Assembly (NCBI GenBank): GCA_963281255.1
Contig: OY725488.1
Location: 2,796,285-2,860,284, forward strand
From: Aphrocallistes beatrix
Taxonomy: Eukaryota; Porifera; Hexactinellida; Sceptrulophora; Aphrocallistidae
Length of the DNA: 64,000 nt
Direction: 5' to 3'
Shown: positions 10,957-21,484 of the stretch, in pieces
How positions within the stretch are numbered: the first letter of the stretch is position 1
Layout of the letters: each line of letters starts with the position of its first letter
The notes under the pieces: generated by a model
What the model was told of the DNA's origin: nothing
Database searches by the model: none
What the model saw: only the letters and a program-made list of their open reading frames with translations
Translations under genes and position numbers: made by a program

Positions 10957-12820
10957 TTTTATAGTTTGAACTAGATATCTGACTATATAAGCCGAAATGA
11001 TGTTTTATTCAGTTTTGTTGAATCATTTTGTATTCGAACTTGTTTGTAAATATGGGTTTCTGAAATAATTATCTTAATAAAAAATATTTATTGGCACATG
11101 AACTATCCAGGGATTTCGTAGGTCGAGCTGTCGAGGTGGCTAAGATAGAAGATCTGAAAATGAACTAATTAAAAACTTATCTACCTTTTCTTCGTTGTCA
11201 GTTATGCTCTTAGAGTAGGCAGATTCCATCAGCATTCGTTCATTGTGATTCAAAGATCGTCTTTTAGGCTTAGAATTCCATTCAGAAAGATAGGAAGGAC
11301 AGTTGGGGAATATATTGGGTACAAGTTTTCTTTAGAGCTATTCTATCCTGGAAACTGTAACAGTACGAAGCCCGTCATTGTAGGTAATGGTTCTCTCGAT
11401 GTTTCCAATTTCGCAGGGATGATGATTCCTTGAAATACGTAAATTTTTCTATGTAGACCATGAGTTCTCTTTAGATTAGAGGGGGTCGGATTTGGGGGCC
11501 GGCCGATTGAGGGCCCGGACCTGAGGGCCGGCTTTCCCCCCTTTTCTCCCCTGGGATCTAGAATAAATTTATTAAGATTAGTAATCACAATTAATATTTC
11601 ATTCAATTAATAAAAATACTTTTAACTTACAATTTTTCAGATTCCTTTTACCTTAGAGAAATTCTTAGAAATAGTCAGAAATAATCAAATCTGACATTAT
11701 TTTTTTCAAAAAAACTATTTTAAAAACTTAATTTAGCTTTAATTTCCTCAATTTGCTTCTATAATATTAACAATAAAAACACGCAAATTGATTGACTTTA
11801 TATTTAATAAAATATTTTGCCAATTTCTCGACTAAGCCTGGACGTACACGTCCAGGCTTTGGCAATGGTTCCAGTCCTCTTCTTTCCCCTCCTCCTCCTT
11901 CCTTTTGATTTCGACATTTAATGTTATTATAAGAATTTGAGAAATGAATAAACGTATCAAGTCAAATCTTTTCTCGTAAATGACTGAGTTCTAATTGATT
12001 GTATGATAGTTATAATTAAAATTTAATTTATCCATTCTTTTGGTTGTATATTGCATGATTTAAGCAATTGTCCACATTCAATGTAAAGTTTCCTTATAAA
12101 TTATGTCCCTCAGGGTTTTCTTAATGATTTTAAGAGGAGTGCACTTGGGACACACTCTGTACCTTTCCCCGAATTTATCGATCCATTCACGGGGGTAGAA
12201 ATCATATTGAAATTATTTCTACACTTTAGATAACTCAATAATTCGCTTGCTTACGCAAAGGGGAGCCAAGCAAATCAAACCTTCAGATATTTGCTAATAG
12301 TAATATCAATTCTATAGTTACTGTCACATGTGCACTATAGTGGCCACAAAAAGCAAGCTAATAATATGCACTACAAAAGTAGATACATAACATCGAACAA
12401 ACTAATTGCAACTACCATAGAAGGGATTAGTATAACACTTTCAACAAATACTACCTCAGTAGAATAGTATCAAGATAATGTAATTAATCCCATTGTGGGA
12501 ACCTACCACTCCGCATATCTGAATTACTACCGAAGTAGCAAATCTTCAATGCAGAGTGATCGATTCACCTGAGTGAATACTGCTCCAATGTACATCAGAA
12601 CGCATGTTATTAAACAGCACACTGTGTACAAATACAGCTGATTCACATAAAACATGCGTAATAATATGTAGAATGACTAAGATGTCACTCTCTCCTGCAA
12701 TAGAAGCATCTAGTCTCGGGAATGATTGCCATAGACTCACCATACTAACGAATAGTACACAGCACAATTAAACCAAAGGAATAATCAGTGCAGGATACTA
12801 AAGTCAGTAGAATTATCGAA
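10957..12820. other. Mostly featureless, with a GC-rich patch and a perfect palindrome
   Basis: A GC-rich patch at 11485-11545 holds repeated GGCCGGC and GGGCC. A perfect 12-bp inverted repeat (AAGCCTGGACGT) with a 2-nt centre lies at 11834-11859. I see no gene. The 3' terminus of the Helitron is expected somewhere in this interval but was not located. Confidence 0.45.
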
Positions 12821-13625
12821 CTAACTATTATAGAATGGATCAAAGTGTTTCATACCTATCTGATGGTGAATCCGATGAAATAAAAAACCTAATTTACGAC
12901 CATCATAAATAGGGTCACACTCTAAAGGAACTACCAGCTGTTCATGAATATAAACTAGCTGGATATTCCAATAGTGAGGATCTATGTCGGTAGCATTAAT
13001 TGACACTACATCTATCCGAGCCAAAGCCCCTATCATATTCAATTCAGTGTTAGTAGCCCACTCATTGAGAACAGATACGCGATCCATATGCTCAATCAAT
13101 TCCTGATCACTGAAAATTCCTGATCTACGCATAACGTTATAGAAATGCGCTGGAGTGCTCTTAAATTTGGAGATCAGACTGTGTTTGAGAATACGATGAG
13201 AGCTCTCACTACCAAAAATGACACGAGATAGAGTCCGATAGAGACAGTTACCGTCGCCATACACTGGACACAAATAAATTTGAGGACCAAATTTATTCCG
13301 CTGTCTAGCTTTAAGTGACTGATAGTAGTGCAAAATAGGGCCACACGACATTATATCTTCTCTATAAAATCGCTTCATTCTCCAACCCGATTGATTGGGC
13401 CAGATTATATCGCATTGCGAGAGTAAAGTTATTAATGAGAGCGATTTCCGAATGTTCAGTCATACTTGGATGCCTAATAATTGCATTGAAAACAGCATCA
13501 GACGATTCAAATGTAACGTGATTACTCTGAAAAGCATTGTTTTCAGGATCCTCCAATGTAACAACGCTACTCTGACTGAACTCGAAGATTTTTGATACTT
13601 TACTCTCCCTCTCATAATCAGCCAT
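12821..13625 (-). pseudogene. Helitron-encoded OTU cysteine protease
   Basis: A start codon at 13625 (MADYERES) opens a frame to about 13370, and the OTU domain continues in another frame from 13378 to 12821. The catalytic motif GDGNCLYRTLSRVIFG lies near 13210-13252. The active-site histidine segment is MKHFDPFYN at the very C terminus, and EWATNTELNMIGALARIDV matches the core helix and strand. OTU proteases cleave ubiquitin chains. Animal Helitrons often carry one, possibly to counter host degradation of transposition proteins (inference). The frame change near 13370 is the only obvious lesion. Confidence 0.85.
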
Positions 13626-14046
13626 GATTACCCTCTTTTTGGCTTGAGAAAGAACTGGTGACTTGACCCATATTTATTGTGATACAGAAGGCTGGGAAAT
13701 ATCTTCGCTTTAAGATAAAAGGAAGGCCAGAATCTGAGGGAGTAAGTGATGGAATGCGAGGAATGAATACTCGAGTCCCCGCATGGATACCTGTGGCAAT
13801 CTCCGCGTCTATAAAACGTTTAGTAAACGATCTTACAGTCAAGCGAGTGCCATTACACAAACCCTGAGCAGAATCAAGATTCCGCAGGAGAATGATAGAT
13901 GCAAACTCTTTAGGCTTCAGGCAATGAGGGGGCATACCATTAGGATTTAGAGAGTTCAAGAACTCCGTGGGGTATATGGCAGCCTGCGTCTCATCAACTG
14001 AATCTGCACTTAAAAAAGTTTGATCATCTCCAGGTATCTGTCGCAT
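13618..14046 (-). pseudogene. Helitron Pif1 helicase, C-terminal part
   Basis: This is the minus-strand continuation of the helicase at 14058-14903. Diagnostic pieces are PGDDQTFLSADSVDE, YPTEFLNSLNPNGMPPH, ILLRNLDSAQGLCNGTRL and IPRIPSLTPSDSGLPF, all standard in Helitron helicases. The last helicase motif, normally followed by a Gln-Gly pair, is altered here (ITINMGQV). The piece is separated from the upstream helicase by a stop and ends just before the OTU gene. Confidence 0.88.
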
Positions 14047-14057
14047 AACGTAATCGT

Positions 14058-14903
14058 TTATGCATCTACTGTCTCATTCTTTGGAGACATTAAGATGCGG
14101 AGACTCATGGAATTCTGATCAAGGTAATTGTTCACAATGTCACCATAGACAGAAGAAACCAAATCAGAAATATCATTTCCCGGGACAACAAACTTGTCGT
14201 CGATGTGAATCATGTGATTCTCATCTTCGAGTTCAGTGCCCTCTCCAACCCTCAATAAGAAGTTGGAGAACTCACTCACTTCAAGTGAGTCCTGAGAAGA
14301 TAATTTCCGTAGGCGCATATTAATAGTCAAATTTAAAACATTAACATAACGCCAGAGAGATGAACTGTTGAGACAGGCAGAAACAACATCACCTCTGGTT
14401 CCTCGTCTAATCACTGGCAGAATCAGACGGAAATAACCTCCAAATACTATATCCTTGCCGCCAAATGGTAGATCGCAAGAGCACAGGTCTCTCAGAGTTT
14501 GATCCATGCATTCATCAACATGCTTATGAGACATTGGAGCCTCATCCCAGACCAATAAACTTGCACGCTGGATGAGACGGGCAAGCACACTCTGCTTAGT
14601 AATGCTACACGCAGAATTTGCATTGGTCGAGAGAGGAACTTTCATTCTCGAATGTACAGTCCTGCCACCATTTAGGAGGAGTGCCGCAATCCCTGAAGAA
14701 GCAATTGCGAGGGCAATCTCTCTCCTAGAACGGACCGTAGCTAACAGTGTATTGTAAACGAACGTTTTACCTGTACCGCCAGTTCCGTCCACGAAGAACA
14801 CCTTAGGATAGACCGCGGAATCACCAATGGCCTTCATCACAGTGTTGAAGACAATCAGTTGGTCTGCATTGAGCATTGACACATTGACACGCACCATTTC
14901 CAA
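14058..14903 (-). pseudogene. Helitron Pif1-like DNA helicase, N-terminal part
   Basis: The 281-codon frame starts with LNADQLIVFNTVMKAI. It has Walker A DGTGGTGKTFVYNTLL, Walker B LLVWDEAPM, a GIAALLL segment and INMRLRKLS. In the motif that normally reads GGDFRQ, this copy has GGYFRL, so both the acidic residue and the glutamine are changed. Pif1-type helicases unwind the donor strand during rolling-circle transposition. The two altered residues and the terminal stop suggest loss of function. Confidence 0.92.
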
Positions 14904-14933
14904 CAGATCACTAACACAATAATCAAGTTCATT

Positions 14934-15422
14934 CTATATGATTCTGGATTCTTCGTACGGATTAAGCATATGCTTAGGGACATGCATACCTGGGTAATCC
15001 TCTAAAGACTTTCCATGTCTCTGTAAGCGATTCTCAATATCCTTCAATACACAGTTTAAAATGTGCTCATCCAATTGGACGTCAAGAACTACTCGCTTAG
15101 CACGACACAGAAAGTCCTGATGGTGTTCCCAAAGGGCTAAGGGATCGTGCCAAAGAGCTGGCGTATCTGTGGGGGCATCACAGAAACAGACGCTTCTGCC
15201 AAACACTGATCTAACTCCGTGTCATCTTCCAACAATCCAAGTCTGCCGCGCGGCCTCCTTAAAGCTTTCACAGACAGTACCATCAGCGAGAGTACGGATG
15301 TCCTGAAAACTTGTACATCCTGTGACATGGTTGAGGAGCATCCTTAGATAAAAACGCTCCCCTTCATCGGGATGAGCTACATACATGCGACCTATCATGG
15401 TGCCATGCCCCTTCACTCTCAA
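14934..15422 (-). pseudogene. Helitron Rep-helicase linker region
   Basis: Three overlapping frames together give the usual linker between Rep and helicase. They are GRMYVAHPDEGERFYLRMLLNHV..RTLADG (15422-15260), then GLLEDDTELDQCLAEA..PPQIRQLFGTI (about 15240-15140), then ALWEHHQDFLCRAKR and LKDIENRLQRHGKSLEDYP (15150-14950). Frame changes near 15240 and 15140 split it. No catalytic residues are expected in this part. Confidence 0.85.
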
Positions 15423-15455
15423 CTTCCATTCGCGCTTCGATTTATCCCATACAAT

Positions 15456-16427
15456 CTAATCGGGGGAATTAGTATATGTAACCTCCCTAGCGCAATAGAA
15501 TTCCTGGTTTGCAACAAACCATCCAGTCAAAGTGGTGTGCCTTTGTCGGCTCAACTCATCATCAAGCTCAGCCTGCTCTGGGAAATAAACTGGCTGCTGA
15601 TTCTCAAGATGCAGAGCTAATCTCAACACATGTGGCAGATTCGCGTGGAGCTCATATCGAAAGATACGATAACACGCTTCAGTGGCAGACACATACCGGG
15701 CATCTAAGTAAGTCGATATTTCATCGACGCACTTTTTCTTTCCGGCAGCCTCTGCCTCCTCACCACCTGACTTAAATTCTACAATAGCTCGGTCGTGTCC
15801 TTTGTACACGTATTTGTATAGATATTTAACTGCACTCACTGTACTACAGATTTCTACGTTAACATGAGCATTAAACTTCAACAATAAAAATGGATTGTAG
15901 GGTACAACCCATCTATTATCCAAGCGTGCCCCACCCACATTAACAGCACTTTCGTCGTTTCTACGACGATACAATGGGTAGCCATCTTCAGACGTTGTAG
16001 TAACTGCTGAAAATGCCTTTGGGAATCTCTTAGAGCATTTCCCGTCTTTTAAACAGGGACCGCTCTTATTGGCTACACCACATGCACCGTGCATCATACA
16101 GTGTTTAACGATAGCGTGCAGTCGAGGTTGGAGAATTGAGTCAGGGAGCTCAGCACACACCATTCGATCATACTCACACGGTTCCCTGTGCTTATCTTGA
16201 TCCGATAGTATAATCAGAATGTACGCGTGAGGAAGACCTCTCTTTTGGAATTCAATAGTATAAACATGAGCAAGAGGTTTACCCAATATGTGTTTATTCA
16301 TAAGATCCGAAATCAATTCTCTCAACTTCAATCTAAAGACTCTAACTACTAAATCAGGGCGTTCAGACGCTTTGTGATCTAATATGAGAGCGGGCGTAAT
16401 CTCCTCCCATTGCAGATTACATGTAAA
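15456..16427 (-). pseudogene. Helitron Rep (HUH endonuclease) domain
   Basis: The frame begins with TCNLQWEEI, continues with FQKRGLPHAYILIIL (the HUH motif), CMMHGACG..CSKRFPK (a cysteine-rich segment) and YLYKYVYKGHDRA (the catalytic tyrosine region). HUH Rep normally has two metal-binding histidines separated by a hydrophobic residue; here the second is tyrosine (HAY). The enzyme should nick the donor strand and stay linked to its 5' end through tyrosine. The start of the domain is at 16979-17201, displaced by the element at 16428-16978. Confidence 0.92.
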
Positions 16428-16911
16428 CAAGCGCGCTTCGCGCTTGCTTGCGCTGCGCGGCTGGCGGACACTTTGTGTCCGCCGGAGGCTCCCTTCGGTC
16501 GCCTGGAGTCACATTGGTTAATTATAAGGGAGATAACATCTCTAAATATGTCTGTCCTACTGTGCTAATCGATATCACTCGAAAAATCACCAAATTTGTC
16601 AATTTTAAAATTTTTGATGCGTAATGATGACGTCATAACAAAGTGATGAGTCATCATTTTTTGATGAAAGTCGCATCATATGTGAGGTATGTTAGTATAC
16701 AGATTCTATTAAAATTTCAGCCTTCTATCTCCTATAATGGCTGAGTTATGCCCGAATAACTGTGTTGCTTAACTTTTAAAAATGTGACAATGACGTCATA
16801 ATTCCATGATGAGTCGACATTTTGCTCTGAACTCAGAACTTACTGGAGCCATAGCCAAAAGACTCCCACATGCCAAAAATCAGCCTTCTGCGCCCGGCAG
16901 TTTCTTCAATC

Positions 16912-16956
<45 letters not shown>

Positions 16957-16978
16957 CATCGAGTTTTAATAGTAAGGA
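16428..16978 (-). mobile_element. Non-autonomous Helitron-like element, copy 2, inside rep
   Basis: The 551-bp element runs on the minus strand from TCCTTACTATTAAAACTCG (16978) to ...GCGCTTG (16428). It is flanked by A and T with no target duplication. A (TA)n tract of about 37 bp lies near its 5' end (16915-16951), and the hairpin GTGTCCGCC lies near its 3' end. Its removal joins ATTACA to TTTACATGT and restores the Rep reading DYFIT-FTCNLQWEE exactly. Confidence 0.92.
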
Positions 16979-17201
16979 TGTAATGAAATAGTCTGGCCTA
17001 CCATATTTCCTATACTCACTATACTCGACTATACTCATTGCATCCTGGTACATCTCGAACATCTGCCGAGGAGAGCCAGCATAAGAGGAGGGAAGCACTA
17101 TCTTACGTCCCAACTCTCTGGAGTCTACATCACCCGCAGCGACTGCATCAGCCAATCTATAGTAAAGATACACACGAATCTTCTTCTGATTGATCCTGAT
17201 G
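16979..17201 (-). pseudogene. Helitron-like N domain, distal part of rep
   Basis: The minus strand reads INQKKIRVYLYYRLADAVAA, ELGRKIVLPSSYAGSPRQM, and YRKYGRPDYFIT, the hallmark stretch just before the Rep core. It is cut at one end by the Helitron copy (16978) and at the other by the TA-flanked element (17204). Joining across both gives a continuous Helitron protein. Confidence 0.9.
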
Positions 17202-17296
17202 TACATAGGGCATTCCAAAAGTTCTCGTCCCAAACCTGTATCTCAAATGAGAGTGAAAATAGGATATTTTCGATTTGTCCATTGTTTTCCTTAAGG

Positions 17297-17867
17297 GATC
17301 AGCTTCCAATTTGTATATTGGTTTATTTTAAGAGGACAATTATTGTGGTTCCTATATTAGATTTTTGTGCATCGGTTTAGGCCACTGCCTTTGAACGTGA
17401 TTTTTGAGGTTCCCTTTGATATATTTCAGTTCTGAGCAGATTTAGATTAAAACTGATCCCGCCATCCAATTCTACGCATCAACTAACATATAGATTGGAT
17501 TCCCTGAAGTATTATAGTTTGAGGCTGAGGGAATAATTGTGTTTTGAAGTGGTTTACTACCATTTTTGTCCCACTTTTTGAGTGGCTAAAATTGACAAAA
17601 AATCCACTAAAAGTGGCATGATATTTTTTCAACACGAGCAATACTATTGAACACCTCCCGATTACTTTTTCACATTGGTTCTTAATTATTTCACCTTTTA
17701 ATGACATTATTCTACGATTTTTATTCTCCAAATTTAGTTTTAAGCCATTTTCAATGGGAAGATTCCAACTTTTCGACACTACCCTAAACCGATGCATAAA
17801 AATCTAATATAGGAACCACAATAATTGTCCTTTTAAAATAAACCAATATATAAATTGGAAGCTGATC
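17297..17867. mobile_element. Nested MITE with ~90-bp inverted repeats
   Basis: The termini are GATCAGCTTCCAATTTG and its inverse. The arms extend about 90 bp (about 17297-17385 and 17780-17867). Flanking octamers are CCTTAAGG and CCGTAAGG, consistent with an 8-bp target duplication. The open frame inside is not credible as a gene. Confidence 0.7.
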
Positions 17868-17875
17868 CCGTAAGG

Positions 17876-18217
17876 CAGTGTTTCTCAACCTTTTTCTTCT
17901 CGCGGCACCCTTTCTAAACTTATACCTTTCAGCGGCACCCCTTAATTTGACTTAGGGGCAGGCCAATGAACAAATTATAGTAAAAGTGGAGATTGATTTG
18001 AATTATTACGACTTTATTATAGAATAACTAATTAATAAACTAGGAAATTATTGTGAATATTGTGTAATAAATTATTCCAGAGGATTGTCAGAGGACAATC
18101 ATCAAATTCAACATTGACAATGGTATCAATAGAAAATAAAATAAAGCAGTATGTAAGTGTGGTAAGGCCTGCGGCACCCCTAGAGGAAGCAAATGGCACC
18201 CCGGTTGAGAACCACTG
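17876..18217. mobile_element. Nested hAT-type MITE
   Basis: The termini are CAGTGTTTCTCAACC and GGTTGAGAACCACTG, flanked by CCGTAAGG and CCCTAAGG, a 7-of-8 match typical of hAT target duplications. Internal GCGGCACCCC repeats lie near both ends. No coding sequence was seen. Confidence 0.85.
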
Positions 18218-18312
18218 CCCTAAGGAATACAATGGACAAATTGAAAATATCCTATTTTCACTCTCATTCGAAATACAGATTTGGGACGAGAACTTTTGGA
18301 ATGCCCTATGTA

Positions 18313-19240
18313 GTTCAGACGCTGCTGTTCTATCTTGGCGTATACATCCACAGCATACTGATGGAAAAGTATACCACTCAGGTGTAGAGGACTCAAGCGG
18401 CTCCGTAGCATCAGTCGGTATGCATAATACTCCATAGCGGTGACATTTCCTCTCCCTTTCGAGTGAGGAATGTTTGAGATGCCAGCCGTCTCTTCACCTA
18501 GAGGGAATAGTAGAACATAGTGCAGTGTATCGTACGCACGGTGAGTCTCTGTAATGTGCTGTAGACCGCCCTTCCCCGCGTACAGCACTATATTCCTGCT
18601 GGCGACCTCTTCTCCATAACCGTCATTCTGGAGAATGACGGCTATTTCCTGAGCAGTGGGAGCGTTATAACGTCGAGAATCTGGACACCCGTCTGCTTTT
18701 ATTACCATTCTCACGTCAGCTCCTCCCTGCTCTCGCATCAGATCTAGGCCCTGTCAAAAAAATGCCACATAAGGATTAACCTCATGCAGCATATGCTGCA
18801 ATCCTTTTAGCTCAGGGAGCGCAGCATCTCCAAGATGGCGCTGACGGTTCACCACTTCGGCATCAGCAGTTCCGTCATGAATGTAGATCTGTGCGAATGC
18901 GGGTGCCTCGCCTTCGTTAGGCATCTACCGTCCGATACGATGGTACATCACTCCGTGTATACGAAATGTATACACTCCCCGCTTAGCATTAGCCAGACCC
19001 TTATCGAGGTTCGCTCCAAGTGAAGCGAATGCAAGAGCGTTTTTGTATGCTCTGATCAGTTCTCTAAACGCTCTTCCCCGCGGGTCTGTACCCGTTAGCA
19101 GGTGCATCAACAGTTCAGGGTGTGGAGCCACAGGAAGTAGAACAACCTTGCCCTCCCCACAACATAATGAGAACTTGTAACAGGATGTAGAACTACCTGA
19201 GAGCTTCTCAGAATTTTGCCTGACACACGGAGCAGCTTTA
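18313..19240 (-). pseudogene. Helitron-like N-terminal domain
   Basis: The frame begins upstream of 19131 with SLCCGEGKVVLLPVAPHPEL, then TFRIHGVMYHRIGR (about 18940). After a stop it continues QIYIHDGTADAEVVNRQRHL, HMLHEVNPYVAFF, a second stop, then ADVRMVIKADG, RRYNAPTAQEIAVIL, THRAYDTLHYVLLFPLG, NVTAMEYYAYRLMLRS and LFHQYAVDVYAKIEQQRLNY (18313). This is the complete conserved N-domain of animal Helitron proteins. Two in-frame stops (about 18925 and 18750) inactivate it. Confidence 0.9.
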
Positions 19241-19431
19241 TGTCATACTGCCACTTGAATGCTCGTCGACAATACTATCAGGAACTTCGGTGGCAATAAT
19301 TGACCTAGCAAAATTATGAATAATGCGAGATTTAACTCTCTTAGCATACAACTTAGCCTGGTACTTCTGACGTGAGCTGGCTTGCTCTTCCGTTTCACAG
19401 GCTATCTTCCAGGCTTGTCGTTCCCTCTGGT

Positions 19432-19890
19432 CTAGGAGACGAACTTTGCGAGCGTCCTCCGTCTCACTGTCAAGCGGGAAGCCTGACGATCTCGCTTGTC
19501 TAGGAGACGAACTTCGCGAGCGTCCTCCGTCTCACCATCTAAGCGGGAAGCCTGACGCTGACTCAGATCAAGGCAGCGTGCAACTCTCTTCGTCGGAATC
19601 TCTGCTCGCAACCGGGAACCCGGCCGTTCAACCAAATCTCTCAGGCGGGCTCTTCTCCCGATAGGCGTCTCTTTTTTCAAGTGAAGTCGAGTGCGATCTC
19701 GCATTTCTCGAAGACGCCTCCCTTTGTACTTGGGGGTTAGGACTCTCAAACGCAGCATATTCCGCTCACGATCATGTTGCTGGCGAAGGAGTCGCTCTTG
19801 AGGAGTTTCTTTGTCTCGAACTTTCCTCACTCTCTCAGCTATAGTGCCACTTTTACGGGTTTGGCGCCCACGTTTATTCAGTTTAGGCAT
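19432..19890 (-). CDS. Helitron protein N-terminal Arg-rich repeat region
   Basis: The 152-codon frame opens with MPKLNKRGRQTRKSG and consists of imperfect repeats of the form RRARLRDLVERPGSRLRAE and ETPQERLLRQQHDRERNMLR. The repeated basic helices with E-T-P or E-T-x-D joints are common at the start of animal Helitron proteins and may bind nucleic acid (inference). A cysteine-rich stretch follows in other frames down to 19240. The methionine at 19890 is the best start, since no longer frame is visible upstream. Confidence 0.75.
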   Translation of the reverse strand: MPKLNKRGRQTRKSGTIAERVRKVRDKETPQERLLRQQHDRERNMLRLRVLTPKYKGRRLREMRDRTRLHLKKETPIGRRARLRDLVERPGSRLRAEIPTKRVARCLDLSQRQASRLDGETEDAREVRLLDKRDRQASRLTVRRRTLAKFVS

Positions 19891-20072
19891 ATTCTAGTTT
19901 GGAATTCAGAAATATATTAGGACAAAAGAAACTCAGAAAGTATTCGCTTATATTGAAGTGAATAGAATAGGCCTAATAGGAATGGTAATAGTCATGCTAT
20001 GATTACGTAATTGCTTGCGCGCGAAATATTTCATGTTTAAAATTCTACAACTAAAATGGTAAATTAGTAAAC

Positions 20073-20695
20073 ATTCGTTTGGTTGCACTGCGTGGTTGGC
20101 GGACATAAAGTGTCCGAAGAGACGGGCTTTAGAGCCTGGGGCCATATTGATTAATTTTAAGGGAGATAACATCTCTAAATACGTCTGTCCTATTGTTAAA
20201 TCGATATCGCACGAAAGATCACCAAATTTGTCAATTTTTAAAATTTTGATGAGTAATGATGACGTCATAACAGAGTGATGAGTCATCATTTTTTGATGAT
20301 AGTTGCATTATATGTGAGATATATTAATATACACATTCTATTAAAATTTCAGCCTTTATCACCTAAAATGGCTGAGTTATAGTCGAAAAACTGAAATTTC
20401 TAATTATGAAAAAGGTGACAATGACGTCATAATTCCATGATGAGTCGACATTTTCGTCTGAGCTCAGAACTTAGTGGAGCCATAGCTAAAAGACTCCCAC
20501 ATGCCAAAAATCAGCTTTCTGTGCCTTGCAGTTTCTTCAATCAATTCGTCAGATATATATATATACCGTATTGCTTCGAATAAGCCCCCGGGCGCTTATT
20601 TATTTCGTTCACCCTTTAGACCGGCGCTTATTCAGGGAAATACGGTATATATACAAACAAACAAACAAACATTAATAGAGTTTTAATAGTAAGGA
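20073..20695 (-). mobile_element. Non-autonomous Helitron-like element, copy 3
   Basis: The 5' end is near 20695 (TCCTTACTATTAAAACTC on the minus strand, followed by TAATG and GTTTGTTTG repeats). The body matches copies 1 and 2. The 3' GC-rich end is degraded (20073-20130). It carries an 80-bp MITE at 20566-20645. It lies directly upstream of the autonomous Helitron's protein start. Confidence 0.8.
20566..20645. mobile_element. 80-bp MITE with CCGTATT ends
   Basis: The termini are CCGTATTGCTTCGAATAAGC and the inverse of CCGTATTTCCCTGAATAAGC, flanked by TA. It is inserted in the TA tract of Helitron copy 3. A longer relative lies at 42647-42990 and older fragments lie near 22540-22600 and 24420-24510. 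Confidence 0.85.
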
Positions 20696-20699
20696 TACT

Positions 20700-21480
20700 A
20701 TTCTTTTTGCGACGAAACTTATCAGACAAAATTTTTCTAAAAAGTTGTTGATCATATCCTTGATCCTCTGACACACATTTCAAAACAGCTATGCGTTCAT
20801 CTACTCGTAATCCGATTCTGCTTCACCAGTAGTTGTCACTTTTCATGTAATGAGAGCTGGGTAAGGTTCACTTTGTATTTGATGCATAATAGGTTATAAT
20901 TGAGAAGAATTTACTGTTTTTCAAAGGCGATTTATAGGCCCTTTAAATATTCTTAATATAAAGTGTTCTTCATAGAACCGAGCTGTGAATTGGTTGATAT
21001 GTAAAAATTAGTTTTTTTCATGGAATATTGCTATGTAAATGGATTGCTGTGGAAAAGGTTAATCGCAATAACTAGGCATTCAAATATGAACTTTTTTGAT
21101 AGATAATAAAACACTTCCTATTAAGCGATAAAATCATTCTGCGTCCAAATTGTAAAGTTTACGAGTTTTTCGACAAATTACCAAATGTAACCAAGATGAT
21201 AAATTTTCTAATAACTCGTGAACTCTTAAATCTAGACGTCGAAACTAGTATATTATCACTAAATAATAAGTAGTCTATTGGCTATCAAATATGGTTAATT
21301 TAGATATCTAGTTATTTCCGTTTTCAAAATATAACTCTAATTGATCAAAATACGTTTACCTACATAGAAATGCTGGAATGTAGTAACATTCCATGAAAAC
21401 ATGGGCTTGAGTTTTTGATGATATTATTATGGACATCCCATGAGTTTCATGATTGGATTTGCAAAAATTAATTACACAAT
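20700..21480. other. No clear gene; one short coding-like patch
   Basis: On the minus strand 20696-20800 reads DERIAVLKCVSEDQGYDQQL followed by a lysine/arginine-rich stretch without stops. It ends at the Helitron copy and I do not recognise it. The rest (20860-21480) is AT-rich with nothing recognised. Confidence 0.3.
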
Positions 21481-21484
21481 AATT

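Larger units (their letters stand above)
17204..18310. mobile_element. TA-flanked element with ~75-bp inverted repeats (mariner-type)
   Basis: It starts CATAGGGCATTCC and ends GGAATGCCCTATG, flanked by TA. Removing the element and one TA joins AAC-TA-CATC and restores RLNYIRINQKK in the Helitron protein. The terminal 75 bp are inverted repeats. The end is similar to the right end of the mariner at 29.1-30.1 kb (TAGGGCATTC), so it may be a non-autonomous relative. It contains two nested MITEs. Confidence 0.88.
12821..19890 (-). mobile_element. Decayed autonomous Helitron with two nested insertions
   Basis: The minus strand carries, in order, an arginine-rich N-terminal region, a Helitron-like N domain, a HUH Rep domain, a Pif1-type helicase and a separate OTU protease gene. 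This is the architecture of animal Helitrons, which move by rolling-circle replication. Two elements interrupt it (16428-16978 and 17204-18310). Removing both leaves a continuous protein apart from frameshifts and stops. Neither terminus of the autonomous element was identified with certainty. Confidence 0.92.

Noticed and set aside
14060..14323. Plus-strand frame opposite the helicase
   Set aside because: It is an antisense shadow of the Helitron helicase.
16915..16952. Ile-Tyr repeat protein end
   Set aside because: It results from translating a (TA)n tract at the 5' end of Helitron copy 2.
17483..17797. 104-codon frame on the minus strand
   Set aside because: It lies inside a MITE with long inverted repeats and has no recognisable motif.
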